In this document: one piece after another, positions 1-9,371 of the stretch
How the letters are laid out: the number at the start of each line of letters is the position of its first letter
Numbering within the stretch: the first letter of the stretch is position 1
Made by a program: the position numbers and the translations under genes
Assembly (NCBI RefSeq): GCF_900186505.1
Contig: NZ_LT891969.1
Location: 62,001 to 126,000 of the forward strand
Source of the DNA: Enorma phocaeensis
GTDB taxonomy: Bacteria; Actinomycetota; Coriobacteriia; Coriobacteriales; Coriobacteriaceae
Length of the DNA stretch: 64,000 nt
Reading direction: 5' to 3'
The notes under the pieces: generated by a model
Databases searched by the model: none
The model's input: the letters and a program-made list of their open reading frames with translations, nothing else
What the model was told of the DNA's origin: nothing

Positions 1-1
1 G

Positions 2-997
2 CGCGATCGAGCCTCTTGTTGCGGGAGCGTTGTTCCGGACGCTGCCGCCGCGCTCGATGACGCCCTTACCGCGTGCGTCGCGCGTTGCCGGCGCTTCGAG
101 CGCCTCCTCTCCCGTACCGACCCCTCATCCGACATTTCACGTGCTCACGCCGCGTCGCCCGATCCGGCGCCGGTTGCGCCGGAGACAGCCGAGCTTGTTC
201 GTTTGGCGCTCCCATATTGCGCGGGGAGCCGCGGCTGCTTCGACATCACGATGGGCACGGTGACGTCGCTGTGGGATTTCCATGCAGGCATCGTGCCTTC
301 CCGCCGTGCGCTCGCTGATGCGCTCGAGCATGTGGGCGTGGAAGCCGTCGAGGCTTCGCCTGCGGCTGCCATCGCTCCCTGGCTCGCGATCCGCGACCCC
401 AAGGCCGTGCTCGACCTAGGCGGTATCGCCAAAGGCTACATAGCCGACGACCTTGCAGGCCTTCTTACGGCTTGCGGAATCGACCGTATGGCGCTCAATC
501 TGGGCGGCAATGTGGTCGTGCGCGGTAGCGCGCCCGGGGCAGCGATCGCTGCCGAAAACGCAGCCGGTTGCAAGAACGATGCCTCTTGCGGCGAGCAGCG
601 CGCGCCAGATGGCGCGTGCGGGAATCCTATGCCGTGGCATATCGGCATCGCCGATCCGCTCCACCCGGGCAGGCATTGCGCGGTCGTCGAGCTCGATGCA
701 GGGTCAGTGGTCACAAGCGGAACCCGGGAGCGCCGCTTCTCACGCGGCGGGGTCACCTATCATCACATTCTCGACCCGCGTACCGGTATGCCCGCGGTGA
801 CCGATGCTGCGAGCGCGACCGTCGTGGCTGAGCGCTCGCTCGACTGCGATGGTTGGTCAACCACGGTGCTCATGCTCGGTGCCCAGAGAGGAATTGATTT
901 TGCGGAGGGGGTTTCGGGCATCGAGGCGCTCACGGTCGATGAATGCGGTCGGGTGCGCTGGACGAGCGGGCTTGCTGGAAAAGTCGCCGTGGGGTAG
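2..997 (+). CDS. apbE: FAD:protein FMN transferase, 5'-truncated by the window edge
   Basis: Covalently attaches FMN to threonines of flavoproteins such as Rnf/Nqr subunits, normally outside the membrane. The reading frame is open from base 2 with no start, so the N-terminus lies outside the window. It shows the ApbE order: an early segment with FERLLSRTDPSSDIS, then FDITMGTVTSLWDF, LDLGGIAKGYIADD, the ALNLGGN FAD-site motif, and TSGTRERRF followed by YHHILDPRTGMPA. An internal ATG at 203 would cut off conserved sequence, so it is not the true start. A Cys-rich, low-complexity insert sits near the middle. Family call is firm; the target flavoprotein is not visible here. Confidence 0.93.
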   Translation, partial: RDRASCCGSVVPDAAAALDDALTACVARCRRFERLLSRTDPSSDISRAHAASPDPAPVAPETAELVRLALPYCAGSRGCFDITMGTVTSLWDFHAGIVPSRRALADALEHVGVEAVEASPAAAIAPWLAIRDPKAVLDLGGIAKGYIADDLAGLLTACGIDRMALNLGGNVVVRGSAPGAAIAAENAAGCKNDASCGEQRAPDGACGNPMPWHIGIADPLHPGRHCAVVELDAGSVVTSGTRERRFSRGGVTYHHILDPRTGMPAVTDAASATVVAERSLDCDGWSTTVLMLGAQRGIDFAEGVSGIEALTVDECGRVRWTSGLAGKVAVG

Positions 998-1011
998 GCG
1001 GGGGTAGGCGC

Positions 1012-1040
1012 TGCACTTTAGTTCGGTGGTGTGCTACACT
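1012..1040 (+). promoter_or_regulatory. candidate promoter of the yerC-like gene
   Basis: TGCACT at 1012-1017 and TACACT at 1035-1040 are separated by 17 bases and lie about 55 bases before the ATG. The -35 match is only moderate. Confidence 0.35.
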
Positions 1041-1095
1041 GCTTTCGCTGCGCCTTGGCGCTTTGCGTTGGGATTCGGATGTCTGGTGGTGTTGC

Positions 1096-1395
1096 ATGAA
1101 TATCGAGTCGATGCTGGAGCGCGAGGACGTGCGACAGCTGGTTCACGCCTTCACGCTGCTTGATGGCGAGCGTGAGATAGAGACGTTCCTCGTCGACCTG
1201 CTCACTCCGCGGGAATTCTGCGATTTCGCCCAGCGTTTGCATGTTGCGCGTTGCCTCGACCAGGGTGAGTCCTACCTTGAGGTCCAGGCGCAGACGGGCG
1301 CATCGTCCACTACGGTGAGCCGCGTATCCAAGGCCTTGAACGGCGAGTACGGCGGTTACCGCCAGGTCCTCATCAAGCAGGGCGGCGGCGAATGA
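1096..1395 (+). CDS. YerC/YecD-family TrpR-related DNA-binding protein
   Basis: A 99-residue helical protein of the TrpR superfamily. The N-terminal helices are followed by LLTPREFCDFAQRL, and a helix-turn-helix runs about residues 60-85 (SYLEVQAQTGASSTTVSRVSKAL), ending in the family-typical NGEYGGYRQVL. The ATG at 1096 is chosen because conservation starts there; an upstream in-frame start at 943 would run back into apbE. It overlaps the next gene by four bases (ATGA), so the two are probably co-translated. Family members are transcription regulators; the target here is unknown. Confidence 0.85.
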   Translation: MNIESMLEREDVRQLVHAFTLLDGEREIETFLVDLLTPREFCDFAQRLHVARCLDQGESYLEVQAQTGASSTTVSRVSKALNGEYGGYRQVLIKQGGGE

Positions 1396-1910
1396 GCGGC
1401 GAGGAGATCGTTTTCGAGGCGGTGGGGCCCCAGGATGTGGAGGAGCTTGCCGAGCTTGCAGGCAGCATTTGGCGGGAGTTCTGGACCGACCGGCTGGGAA
1501 GCGGCCAGACGGAGTATATGATCGATCGCTTCCAGTCGCGCTCGGCGATCGAGCGAGATATGCGGGAGCACGCTTACGAGTACTGGCTCCTGCGCTCGGC
1601 CGAGGATGGCCGCGTGGTGGGCTATACGGGTGGTTGCGTTGAACCCGCGACCACCCGATTCTTCGTCTCCAAGATCTACCTGGTCGCCGCCGAGCGCGGC
1701 AAACACTTCGCGAGCGCCGTCGTGCGCTTCTACGATGCCCTGTGCCGCGAGCGCGGGCTTTCTGCCATGTACCTCACGGTGAACAAGGGTAACGAGCTAG
1801 GCATTCGCGCGTACGAGGGCAATGGCTTCGCGGTAATCGACGCCGTGGAAACCGATATAGGCTCCGGTTTCATCATGGATGACTACATTATGGAACGCCG
1901 CGTCGGATGA
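1392..1910 (+). CDS. GNAT-family N-acetyltransferase
   Basis: A 172-residue acetyltransferase-fold protein. The core runs from about residue 60 (YWLLRSAEDGRVVGYTGG) through the strand KIYLVAAERGKHFASAVVRF, which holds the acetyl-CoA pyrophosphate-binding loop. The C-terminal strand is LTVNKGNELGIRAYEGNGF, where the asparagine and tyrosine are GNAT hallmarks. It starts inside the stop of the yerC-like gene and is probably in the same transcript. The substrate cannot be told from sequence; small-molecule or protein N-acetylation are both possible. Confidence 0.85.
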   Translation: MSGEEIVFEAVGPQDVEELAELAGSIWREFWTDRLGSGQTEYMIDRFQSRSAIERDMREHAYEYWLLRSAEDGRVVGYTGGCVEPATTRFFVSKIYLVAAERGKHFASAVVRFYDALCRERGLSAMYLTVNKGNELGIRAYEGNGFAVIDAVETDIGSGFIMDDYIMERRVG

Positions 1911-2004
1911 ATCCCCCTGCGCCGGCAAACCGGCTCTCCGTCCGGTTTCGCCCCATCTGTCCGCATGGGCGTGTAGGATGGTGCATACCGAGAGAGGGAG
2001 GGTT

Positions 2005-5000
2005 ATGGCGGTTCAGATTATCGACGCGGTCATCGGTGTCCGCCCTGATGCGCAAGAGATCGAGCTCCTTCGCGAACTCAGCGGGATATACGGTCGTGCG
2101 TCACTTGTGGTTCCGCATGCCGGCATGCGCGACGCGTGCCGTCGAGCGCTTGCGCTTGCGGGTGCGGGCGTTGGCGTCGACGTAGTCACGCCGTCCGCAT
2201 GGGTTTCCGCACTGTGGGAGCTCTCAGGCGATGGCCGTCGGATCGTCGAGCCTGCCGAGCGCCGCCTCGTCTTGGCGCAGCTTCTTGGGGATGCCTCGGC
2301 AAGCGCTTCCGGTGGATCGCTGCCGTTCACGACCGGTTCGCTGGAGATGCTCGCCGCTGCCGCACGGCTCCATCTTCCATTTGCTTCGTCGTGCGACGGC
2401 GCCTCGCTAACCGCTTCTGAGCAGGCGGTGCTCGGCCTGCTCTCAAAATACGCCCGGCGCCTGGAGGAGCTTGGCCTCGTCGAGCTCTCGCAGGCAGCCG
2501 TTATTCTGGCTCATGAGGGCGAAGAGGGCGTGCCCGGCGTGCATGCTGTAGCTGTCCGTGCCCTCGACGATATGCCGGAATACCTGCTTTGCCTGTTCGA
2601 CGCTTGTGCGCAGACCGCTCCGTTGGTGTTCATCGAGGATGGGCTCGCAGCCGATGTCGTCGGTAGCCTTGAGCAGCGTTTCGGATGCGCGTCCGTTCAC
2701 CTCGAGCAAATGCATCATTCAGGTTTTGCGGGTGCAAGCTGCGTCGACCAGAACGCATCCGGCGTTCCCGCCGCGCCCGGATTATCCAGCGATGGTGCGG
2801 CAACCGCTCCCCGTGGACGCTCGTCTGCCGTGTTGCCCGGTTCCCGTCTGGAGTTCGCCGAGATTGCCGGCCCTTCTGCCCGGGCTAATGCATACGCGGG
2901 ACTTATAGTTCGCTCCGTCGAATCCGCGGCTTCGCCTGCAACCAATGCTGCTGGTGAATTCCTTGCGGGCACCACCGCATCCGCTTTGGATGCGCCGACG
3001 ATTGCGGTCGCCGCGCCGGATCCCGTTGCTGCATACCGCATGTTGGCGCCCCGTCTGGCGATTCACGGCATGTGCTCGGAACTCACGGTGCGACTGCCGT
3101 TTGAGGACACGCGTGCAGGTCAGGCGCTCTCGTCTTTTGAGGACCTCCTCCGTCGCATGGAATCCGAGGAGCCGAGTTCGTGGTGGCCTGCTCCGGAGGT
3201 ACCCGACTGGATCCGCTCGCCGTTCTCGGGTCTGTCGCATGCAGCTCCCCGCATCGCTCGCATGCTCGATAGCCGTTTGCGCAAGACGCGCAAGCTCGAT
3301 GCCGCAGCGCTCATGGCCGAGCTCAAGAGCTTGGAAAGCAGGGAGGCGAACCGCGAGCGCAAGCTAGCGGAGGAAGAGGGGCGCGAACCTAGGCCGATTG
3401 CCGTGGCGGCGGTCCCCGAGGCCCTTGCAGCGGGCCATCCTGCCCGCGCACTCTCCCTCATGGCAAAGGTTGCTGCCGCGGCCGGCGCGCACGCGTTTGG
3501 CCAAGAGGGGCGCGCCGCGCTCACGGCCGAGCTCTCCGCGCTCGATGCTGCCAACGCACTCATGGATATCGCTCGACACCTCGGCGTGTCTGAGGCCCAA
3601 GCTCTCCTCGCCCTGCCGGGTCTTTCGGTCGGTATCGACGAGGTTGCCGTAGCGGATGCCGGCGGACGTTGCGGGCACGTTCTTTTCTTGAGCGCGGAAG
3701 AGCTCGCACGGCGCACGGCAGGCACGTTCGACGCCGTGGTCCTCATCGACATGGATGCGGACGCGTACCCGCTTGCTCGCCGCGAGACACCGCTCGATAT
3801 GCTCGCCGCCAAGCTCGACTGTCAAGGAATCCAAGCTGGATCATCGGTACGCCATCGTATCCAGATGCGGCGGGCGTGCTCTGCAGGGCGTTCTGCGGTC
3901 CTCGCGCACACGGCTCACGACCGCAATGGCGACGAGCGCTATGCCGCACTCGCATACGATGAGCTCAAAGCTGCTTTAGGCAACGACGCTTCTGTGGTGT
4001 CCGAGCTTCCGCACGAAGGGGCACTGTTCGCCAACCTCGACCCTGCGGGCGGTGCGGGCGCGCGTCTCTTCGAGGCAACGGTTCCCTCGGCGTATAGCCT
4101 GGCTCCCGATCTCGCGCGGTTCTTGTTGCTGCCTACGCGCAGCATGGGCGGGGTGGAGGTGCCGCGCACGCTCTCTGCCTCGCAGATCGAAGCATACCTT
4201 GCTTGCCCGTATAGCTGGCTGGTGGGCAACCGTGCGGCTACGAGACGGCTCGACGTGGGTTTTGGGCCCATCGAGATGGGCAATTTCGTGCATGATGTGA
4301 TGCAGCGATTCCACGAGCGCCTCCAAGAGGAGGGCTTCATTCGCGTCGATAACGGCAATCTGGATGCTTGCTTGATGCAGATGGACCTCGCGTTCGCCGA
4401 GATGCGCGCCGACCATGCGCGCGGCAAGTACACGCATGGCAAGTACGCGCGCGAGGAGCGCCCTCGGGCGATTCGCGGTCCGCTCGTACCCCTTGATGAG
4501 CTTGAACGCAACCAGATCGAGTCCATGCTGCCTGTGCTGCACGAGGTGGTGCGACATGAGGCGGACCTCATGCCCGGTTTTATCCCTGCCTGGTTCGAGT
4601 ACGCCTTCGACAAGGAAGGTATCGCTTATGCAGGGCGCCCCCTTGGCGGGCGGATCGACCGCATCGACGTTGCCCCTGCCGCCGGCATTCGCGTCGGGAG
4701 CTTCCCCGAGCGCAGCGAGCGAGATCGCTTCGTCGTGATCGACTACAAGAACCGCTCCTCGGTTGCGGCGCTGTCTTGCGCCGACCCAACCATGACGCTC
4801 GAGGAAGGCCATGAGCTCGATGCCGCCTGGCTTCCGGGCCGCGATGCCGATAAGGCTCCCAAGGTGCAAACCCTCATCTATGCCCAGGCGCTCCAGAGCA
4901 TGGGGTTTGGCTCCGCCCAGGGTGCGCTTTACCTAGGGACGCGCGGGCCTCAGGTCGCCGGTCAAGTTACCGACACCCTTGCAGACAGCGAGCCTCCGTC

Positions 5001-5220
5001 GTTCCCCCATGATAAGGTTTCGGGGTTCCCGGGGGTCAAGTCGCCGCGCTCGCGTAGCGCTCTGCACGACGGGACCATGGCTTTCACCAGCTTGCTCGAT
5101 CAGGTAGAGCAAGCGATCGCATCTGAGCTCGACGCCCTCGAGAGAGGCCGCATAGCGCCAGCGCCCGCCTCGGATTCCTGCACATACTGCCCACTTACGA
5201 TGTGCGAGAGGAGGCGCTGA
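2005..5220 (+). CDS. addB: AddB-type helicase/nuclease subunit (4Fe-4S, PD-(D/E)XK)
   Basis: Second subunit of the AddAB double-strand-break resection enzyme. At 1071 residues it is of normal size. The inactivated helicase-like N-terminus is poorly conserved. The C-terminal nuclease is clear: ACPYSW near residue 734 and CTYCPLTMC at the extreme end supply four iron-sulfur cysteines, and GRIDRIDV (about 881) with VVIDYKNRSS (about 910) are nuclease motifs. The ATG at 2005 is preferred because AGAGAGGGAGGG lies just upstream; the open frame extends back to 1879 over the GNAT end. Its stop overlaps the addA start (TGATG), the usual addB-addA order. Confidence 0.9.
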   Translation: MAVQIIDAVIGVRPDAQEIELLRELSGIYGRASLVVPHAGMRDACRRALALAGAGVGVDVVTPSAWVSALWELSGDGRRIVEPAERRLVLAQLLGDASASASGGSLPFTTGSLEMLAAAARLHLPFASSCDGASLTASEQAVLGLLSKYARRLEELGLVELSQAAVILAHEGEEGVPGVHAVAVRALDDMPEYLLCLFDACAQTAPLVFIEDGLAADVVGSLEQRFGCASVHLEQMHHSGFAGASCVDQNASGVPAAPGLSSDGAATAPRGRSSAVLPGSRLEFAEIAGPSARANAYAGLIVRSVESAASPATNAAGEFLAGTTASALDAPTIAVAAPDPVAAYRMLAPRLAIHGMCSELTVRLPFEDTRAGQALSSFEDLLRRMESEEPSSWWPAPEVPDWIRSPFSGLSHAAPRIARMLDSRLRKTRKLDAAALMAELKSLESREANRERKLAEEEGREPRPIAVAAVPEALAAGHPARALSLMAKVAAAAGAHAFGQEGRAALTAELSALDAANALMDIARHLGVSEAQALLALPGLSVGIDEVAVADAGGRCGHVLFLSAEELARRTAGTFDAVVLIDMDADAYPLARRETPLDMLAAKLDCQGIQAGSSVRHRIQMRRACSAGRSAVLAHTAHDRNGDERYAALAYDELKAALGNDASVVSELPHEGALFANLDPAGGAGARLFEATVPSAYSLAPDLARFLLLPTRSMGGVEVPRTLSASQIEAYLACPYSWLVGNRAATRRLDVGFGPIEMGNFVHDVMQRFHERLQEEGFIRVDNGNLDACLMQMDLAFAEMRADHARGKYTHGKYAREERPRAIRGPLVPLDELERNQIESMLPVLHEVVRHEADLMPGFIPAWFEYAFDKEGIAYAGRPLGGRIDRIDVAPAAGIRVGSFPERSERDRFVVIDYKNRSSVAALSCADPTMTLEEGHELDAAWLPGRDADKAPKVQTLIYAQALQSMGFGSAQGALYLGTRGPQVAGQVTDTLADSEPPSFPHDKVSGFPGVKSPRSRSALHDGTMAFTSLLDQVEQAIASELDALERGRIAPAPASDSCTYCPLTMCERRR

Positions 5221-8200
5221 TGGCGCGTATCCAGCTCGAGCCCAAGCAGGAGCGGATCGTCCGCACCCTGGAAGGGCCGCTCTTCGTGTCCGCCGGTGCC
5301 GGATCCGGCAAAACGTTCACCCTTACGCAGCGCATCATGCACGCTCTGCGCCCCGGTTCCAAACCGCGCGAGCTTTGGCGCGACCCCAATCGTCCCGAGC
5401 CGTTCTTGGAAAGCATCGACCAGGTGCTCGCCATCACGTTTACCGAGAAGGCGGCAGCAGAGCTCAAGCAGAGAATCCGCTCAGCGCTCATTGATGAGGG
5501 CATGGAGGTCGAGGCAGAGAAGGTCGACGACGCGTGGATCTCGACGATCCACGGAATGTGCTCGCGTATCATCCGCGCTCACGCGCTCGACGTAGGCGTA
5601 GATCCCGCATTCACCGTCGTCGGCTACGCCGACGATCTCAAGCGCCTTGCCGTTGAGCATGTAGTTCGTCGCGTCGCAGCCGATGACGTCCAGGGCAACG
5701 GGACGTTCTCTGAGATACTCGACGCCTTCGCGCTCGAGGGGGCTGGCGGCCCCTCCCAGGGTTTGGATAGCTTGTTCTCGATTCTCGTTGCCATCTTGGC
5801 GAGGGTCTCTGCAACGGTGGGCGGCCTTTCCGCGTTCCGCGAGATCGATCCTGCGCCGTCGCCGCGTTCCATCCTCGAGGCATACCGTGCCATTGCAGAG
5901 ACCCCCTCGTATGCAAATGCTTCTGCCGCGCGCGTCGCGCTCGATGCGATCAACGCCTACCTTGCGTCTCCCCGCACCTGCGACGACCTGCGCGCTTGCT
6001 ATGAAGCGGCTGGCGAGCTCTCGCTACGCGGAAAAGGCATGGGCAAGGACGAGAAAACCGCGGTGGAGGAGGTGCGCGCAGCGCATCCCGCATTTTTCGC
6101 CGACGCATACCTCGCTGCTCGCGCAAGCGCCCTTGACGAGCTCATGCCCCTCGTCGAGCAGGTGCGTGACGAATACGATGCCCTTAAGGCCGATCAGGCG
6201 ATTCTCGATAACGACGACCTGCTCACGCGCGCTTTCGATGCGCTCAACAATGACGAGCGCATCCGCAGGGAGTTTTCCGGTCGCTTCAAGATGGTCATGG
6301 TCGACGAGTTCCAAGACACCGCTCAACAGCAGGTCGAGCTTGTGCGCCTGCTCTGCAGCACCGATGGTCGCGAGCTTTGTACGGTGGGAGATGCCCAGCA
6401 ATCCATCTACCGCTTCCGTGGAGCGGATGTCTCGGTGTTTCGCGGCAAGAAGGAGGAAGTCGAGCGCGATGGCATCGTATGTGACCTCGATGTGAACTAT
6501 CGAAGCCATGCGGACATTCTCTCGTTTGCCGACCGCATCTTCGAAGGCGGCAAGGATAATCCCCTTGGTCGCGATTTCCTTCATCTCGTCTCATGTGGGG
6601 AAGGTAAGCGCAAGGGAGCTCGCCAGGTCTCTGCAGAGACATCGCGGCGTCAGGCCGTTCTCGCTGTGGGGGGAACCTCGGATGACCGCGCCGCCGTCAA
6701 GGCGGCCGCGATAGCGGAGCGCTTTACGCACCTGCGCGATGCCGAGGGATTCAAGCCAAGCGAGATGGTCATTCTCATGGCGCGCCTTTCGAAGGCGGAC
6801 GTCTACGCCGATGCCATCCGCCGGGCGGGCATGCCGTGCGTGGTCTCGGGCGGAACCTCGGTGTACCGTCGCGCCCCCGAGGTCGGGGTCATATCCGCAT
6901 TGCTGGCGTTTCTTGCGAATCCTGACGATGGTGAACGCGGCATCACGCCGCTTATCACCTCGCCCATGTTCTGCTTGGGTGCAACGGAGCTCCTTGCGCT
7001 TTCGACCTGCGTGGACGCCGAGACCGGTGCGATAGATAGCAGGACCATCACCGGTGACGTGCTGCTCTCCGCCGAGATTCTCGACGATTTCGGCTCTCTG
7101 CCGCTCGTCGAGCGCATGCGCGATGTGCTCGGCCGTGCCCAGGTGCGTGTCGGGCGCGATCCGATGTCTGCCATCGTGCGCGACGCGGTTTCCGAGTCGG
7201 GATGGCTCGCCCGCCTCGAGCAAGGCGGGGCACAGGAGCGTGCCGTTGCCGCGAACCTTTTGAAGGCGATTGCAATCGTCGAGGAAGAGGAGGTGGGCCG
7301 CGCCTTCTCGCCGCGTCTGGTGGCCGATGCATTCGCTAGCCACATCGCAAATATGAAAGAGTCTCCGGCGACGCTGTCCGGGGAGGACGAGGACGCAGTG
7401 CGCATCATGACGGTGCACGCCTCCAAGGGCCTCGAGTTCCCCGTTGTAGCCGTTGCTGAATGCGATGGCATCCAAGCGAACAAGGATCGGATCCAGATGC
7501 TTGATCGCGATGGGGTTACAGCTTGGGTGGCGCTTCCCAATCGTTTTGAGCTCGCAACCGATGAGAGCCTGCTGAAGGATGCCATGGCTTCATTGAATGA
7601 ATTGGAGAAGCAGGCTGCTGATGCTGGTGAGCGTCAAAACATGATTCCCGCTTCCGCCGCTCAGGCCTTTGCATATATGCGGCGCGAGAATATCGGGCTT
7701 GACTACGAGGAAGCGGCGCGTCTGCTCTATGTTGCCATCACGCGCGCTCGCGAGGTTGCGATCCTCGCCCTTGGTGCGCGCTATGCCTCCGAGCTCGAAC
7801 CCGGGCACGCAACCTCGCTTGTGGGGGAGGTTCTCTCACGGATTCTCCCCGGACACGAGGATTTAGCAGGCCTGCCGGATCTGGGCAGCGACCGACTTGC
7901 ATTCCCCGATGCGCACCCCGGCGATTTCCAGATGGTTCTGCTGGATGATCTTGTCTATCCTGCCAAGAAGAAAGGGGTGAAGAGACCGCAGGTCGAGTTC
8001 TCGGCTGCGGATTACCTGCCGCCAGCCGTCCTGGATGAGCAGGATGCCGCTACTGATGAAGCTGTCTGTGTTGATCGCACGGTGTTGCTAGTCGAACCCA
8101 AGCCCGTGGAGATCTGCATGGCTCCAGCTTCCGCTCGGCCGCGCGACTCGTACAGCTACTCTTCCATAGCGGCGATGTCCCACGCGGAGCTTGAAGATCG

Positions 8201-8873
8201 CAACGCGCCCGCCGCACCCTCCGACGATGATGTTCTTACCAATGAGGAAGTCATGCGGGCGAACCCGGATACCACCGGCGCCGCTCGGGGCAATAGGGGT
8301 GCCAGCGCCGCTCCGTCCTACGGGGGCGCCGTTTCTACCAGCGGCGACGGCGATCCTACGGCGCTCGGTTCAGCCTTCCATGCGGCAGCCCAATGGCTTA
8401 TCGAGACGGGTGCCGAGACGGTTCCCGCAACGCGCATAGATGCGCTTTGCCGTTTCTGGGGCGTTACCGCTGCGCAACGTTCACGGCTCAATGCTGCGCT
8501 TGTGCGCTGGGAGCGCTCGGATGTGCGAGCTTTTATGCGGTCTTGGCCGCAGGTGCGCGCCGAGGTGCCCTTCTTTTCACTGGGGCTGGATGAGTTCCGT
8601 GAATCCTTTAGCATGTATGCGGAGGGTGCAATCGACGTGCTCTGCACCGATCCCGCGCGTCCCACCGAAGCGCTCGTGCTTGATTATAAGACCGGTGGCT
8701 CTCCAACAGAGACGCCTGAGTGCTTGCGGGAGAAGCATGCGCTTCAGGCGCGTGTCTATGCTGATGTACTCCATAAGGCGGGGTATGATCGCGTGTCGCT
8801 CGTGTTTGTACGCGTTGAGGTTGACGATCCCGGACGTCCTGGCGAGCCCCAGACGGTGACCTACCATCTCTAG
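5220..8873 (+). CDS. addA: AddA-type UvrD-family helicase/nuclease
   Basis: ATP-dependent 3'-5' helicase fused to a C-terminal exonuclease, working with AddB in recombinational repair. Visible motifs: Walker A GAGSGKT (about residue 26), VDEFQDT Walker B (360), IYRFRGAD, VNYRSH, VHASKGLEFP (730), LLYVAITRAR, and a nuclease motif with ALVLDYKTGGS (about 1150). The start at 5220 shares its A with the addB stop and has AGGAGG immediately before it. A long low-complexity stretch (about residues 940-1040) separates helicase and nuclease. At 1217 residues it is full length. Confidence 0.93.
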   Translation: MARIQLEPKQERIVRTLEGPLFVSAGAGSGKTFTLTQRIMHALRPGSKPRELWRDPNRPEPFLESIDQVLAITFTEKAAAELKQRIRSALIDEGMEVEAEKVDDAWISTIHGMCSRIIRAHALDVGVDPAFTVVGYADDLKRLAVEHVVRRVAADDVQGNGTFSEILDAFALEGAGGPSQGLDSLFSILVAILARVSATVGGLSAFREIDPAPSPRSILEAYRAIAETPSYANASAARVALDAINAYLASPRTCDDLRACYEAAGELSLRGKGMGKDEKTAVEEVRAAHPAFFADAYLAARASALDELMPLVEQVRDEYDALKADQAILDNDDLLTRAFDALNNDERIRREFSGRFKMVMVDEFQDTAQQQVELVRLLCSTDGRELCTVGDAQQSIYRFRGADVSVFRGKKEEVERDGIVCDLDVNYRSHADILSFADRIFEGGKDNPLGRDFLHLVSCGEGKRKGARQVSAETSRRQAVLAVGGTSDDRAAVKAAAIAERFTHLRDAEGFKPSEMVILMARLSKADVYADAIRRAGMPCVVSGGTSVYRRAPEVGVISALLAFLANPDDGERGITPLITSPMFCLGATELLALSTCVDAETGAIDSRTITGDVLLSAEILDDFGSLPLVERMRDVLGRAQVRVGRDPMSAIVRDAVSESGWLARLEQGGAQERAVAANLLKAIAIVEEEEVGRAFSPRLVADAFASHIANMKESPATLSGEDEDAVRIMTVHASKGLEFPVVAVAECDGIQANKDRIQMLDRDGVTAWVALPNRFELATDESLLKDAMASLNELEKQAADAGERQNMIPASAAQAFAYMRRENIGLDYEEAARLLYVAITRAREVAILALGARYASELEPGHATSLVGEVLSRILPGHEDLAGLPDLGSDRLAFPDAHPGDFQMVLLDDLVYPAKKKGVKRPQVEFSAADYLPPAVLDEQDAATDEAVCVDRTVLLVEPKPVEICMAPASARPRDSYSYSSIAAMSHAELEDRNAPAAPSDDDVLTNEEVMRANPDTTGAARGNRGASAAPSYGGAVSTSGDGDPTALGSAFHAAAQWLIETGAETVPATRIDALCRFWGVTAAQRSRLNAALVRWERSDVRAFMRSWPQVRAEVPFFSLGLDEFRESFSMYAEGAIDVLCTDPARPTEALVLDYKTGGSPTETPECLREKHALQARVYADVLHKAGYDRVSLVFVRVEVDDPGRPGEPQTVTYHL

Positions 8874-8905
8874 CCATCGGCTGTTCCGGTATCTAGCAAC
8901 AAGGG

Positions 8906-8938
8906 AGGGAGCAATTATCTTAGATTGCTCCCTCTTTT
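8906..8938 (+). terminator. Rho-independent terminator of addBA
   Basis: A perfect 10-bp stem (AGGGAGCAAT / ATTGCTCCCT) with an 8-base loop is followed by CTTTT, 33 bases after the addA stop. Confidence 0.85.
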
Positions 8939-8995
8939 CCGTTCGGGGCAGCCTTTCGCATCGTATGCCTGCCCTATCGCGAGGCGTTCTTCAAG

Positions 8996-9133
8996 TTCGT
9001 GCGTCTTGGCGGTGGTAAAACCGCGAGCGCCCCAGTATCCGAGTCTGCTTAGCCGGAGTGTTCGCAGGTAGACGGTTTGCAATTGTGCGGTCTACTTCTC
9101 GATTCGGATAATATCCACCGCCAAGACAAACGA
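8996..9133. repeat. palindromic MITE-like element, copy A
   Basis: A 13-bp sequence GTCTTGGCGGTGG at 9003-9015 recurs inverted at 9115-9127. An inner short stem (GTAGAC/GTCTAC, about 9069-9095) sits within. The same termini, and a similar right half containing GGTCTACT and ATTCGGA, occur in the element at 63749-63887. It occupies the intergenic space before dnaE and carries no coding frame. The remaining bases of the 8874-9371 gap show only the addA terminator and the dnaE leader. Confidence 0.55.
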
Positions 9134-9371
9134 TCTGCCTCCGGTTCCTTTCGCGTCTACCGTAATACTATGAGCATGGCTCCCAAGGGCCAGCGGTTGA
9201 TATCGAACACGCTATGGTGCTTCCGCGAGCCGCGGCGGCACCCTCCAAGCGGTCCGCCCGCTGCGGTAGAATCGGGTACCGGAACGGAGGGCCATCCCAG
9301 AATCGTAGCCTGCTCTCGCTTCCAGATCTTGCATGTCAGCTGTACCAGCACGTTTCGAGGAGAGAGTACCT

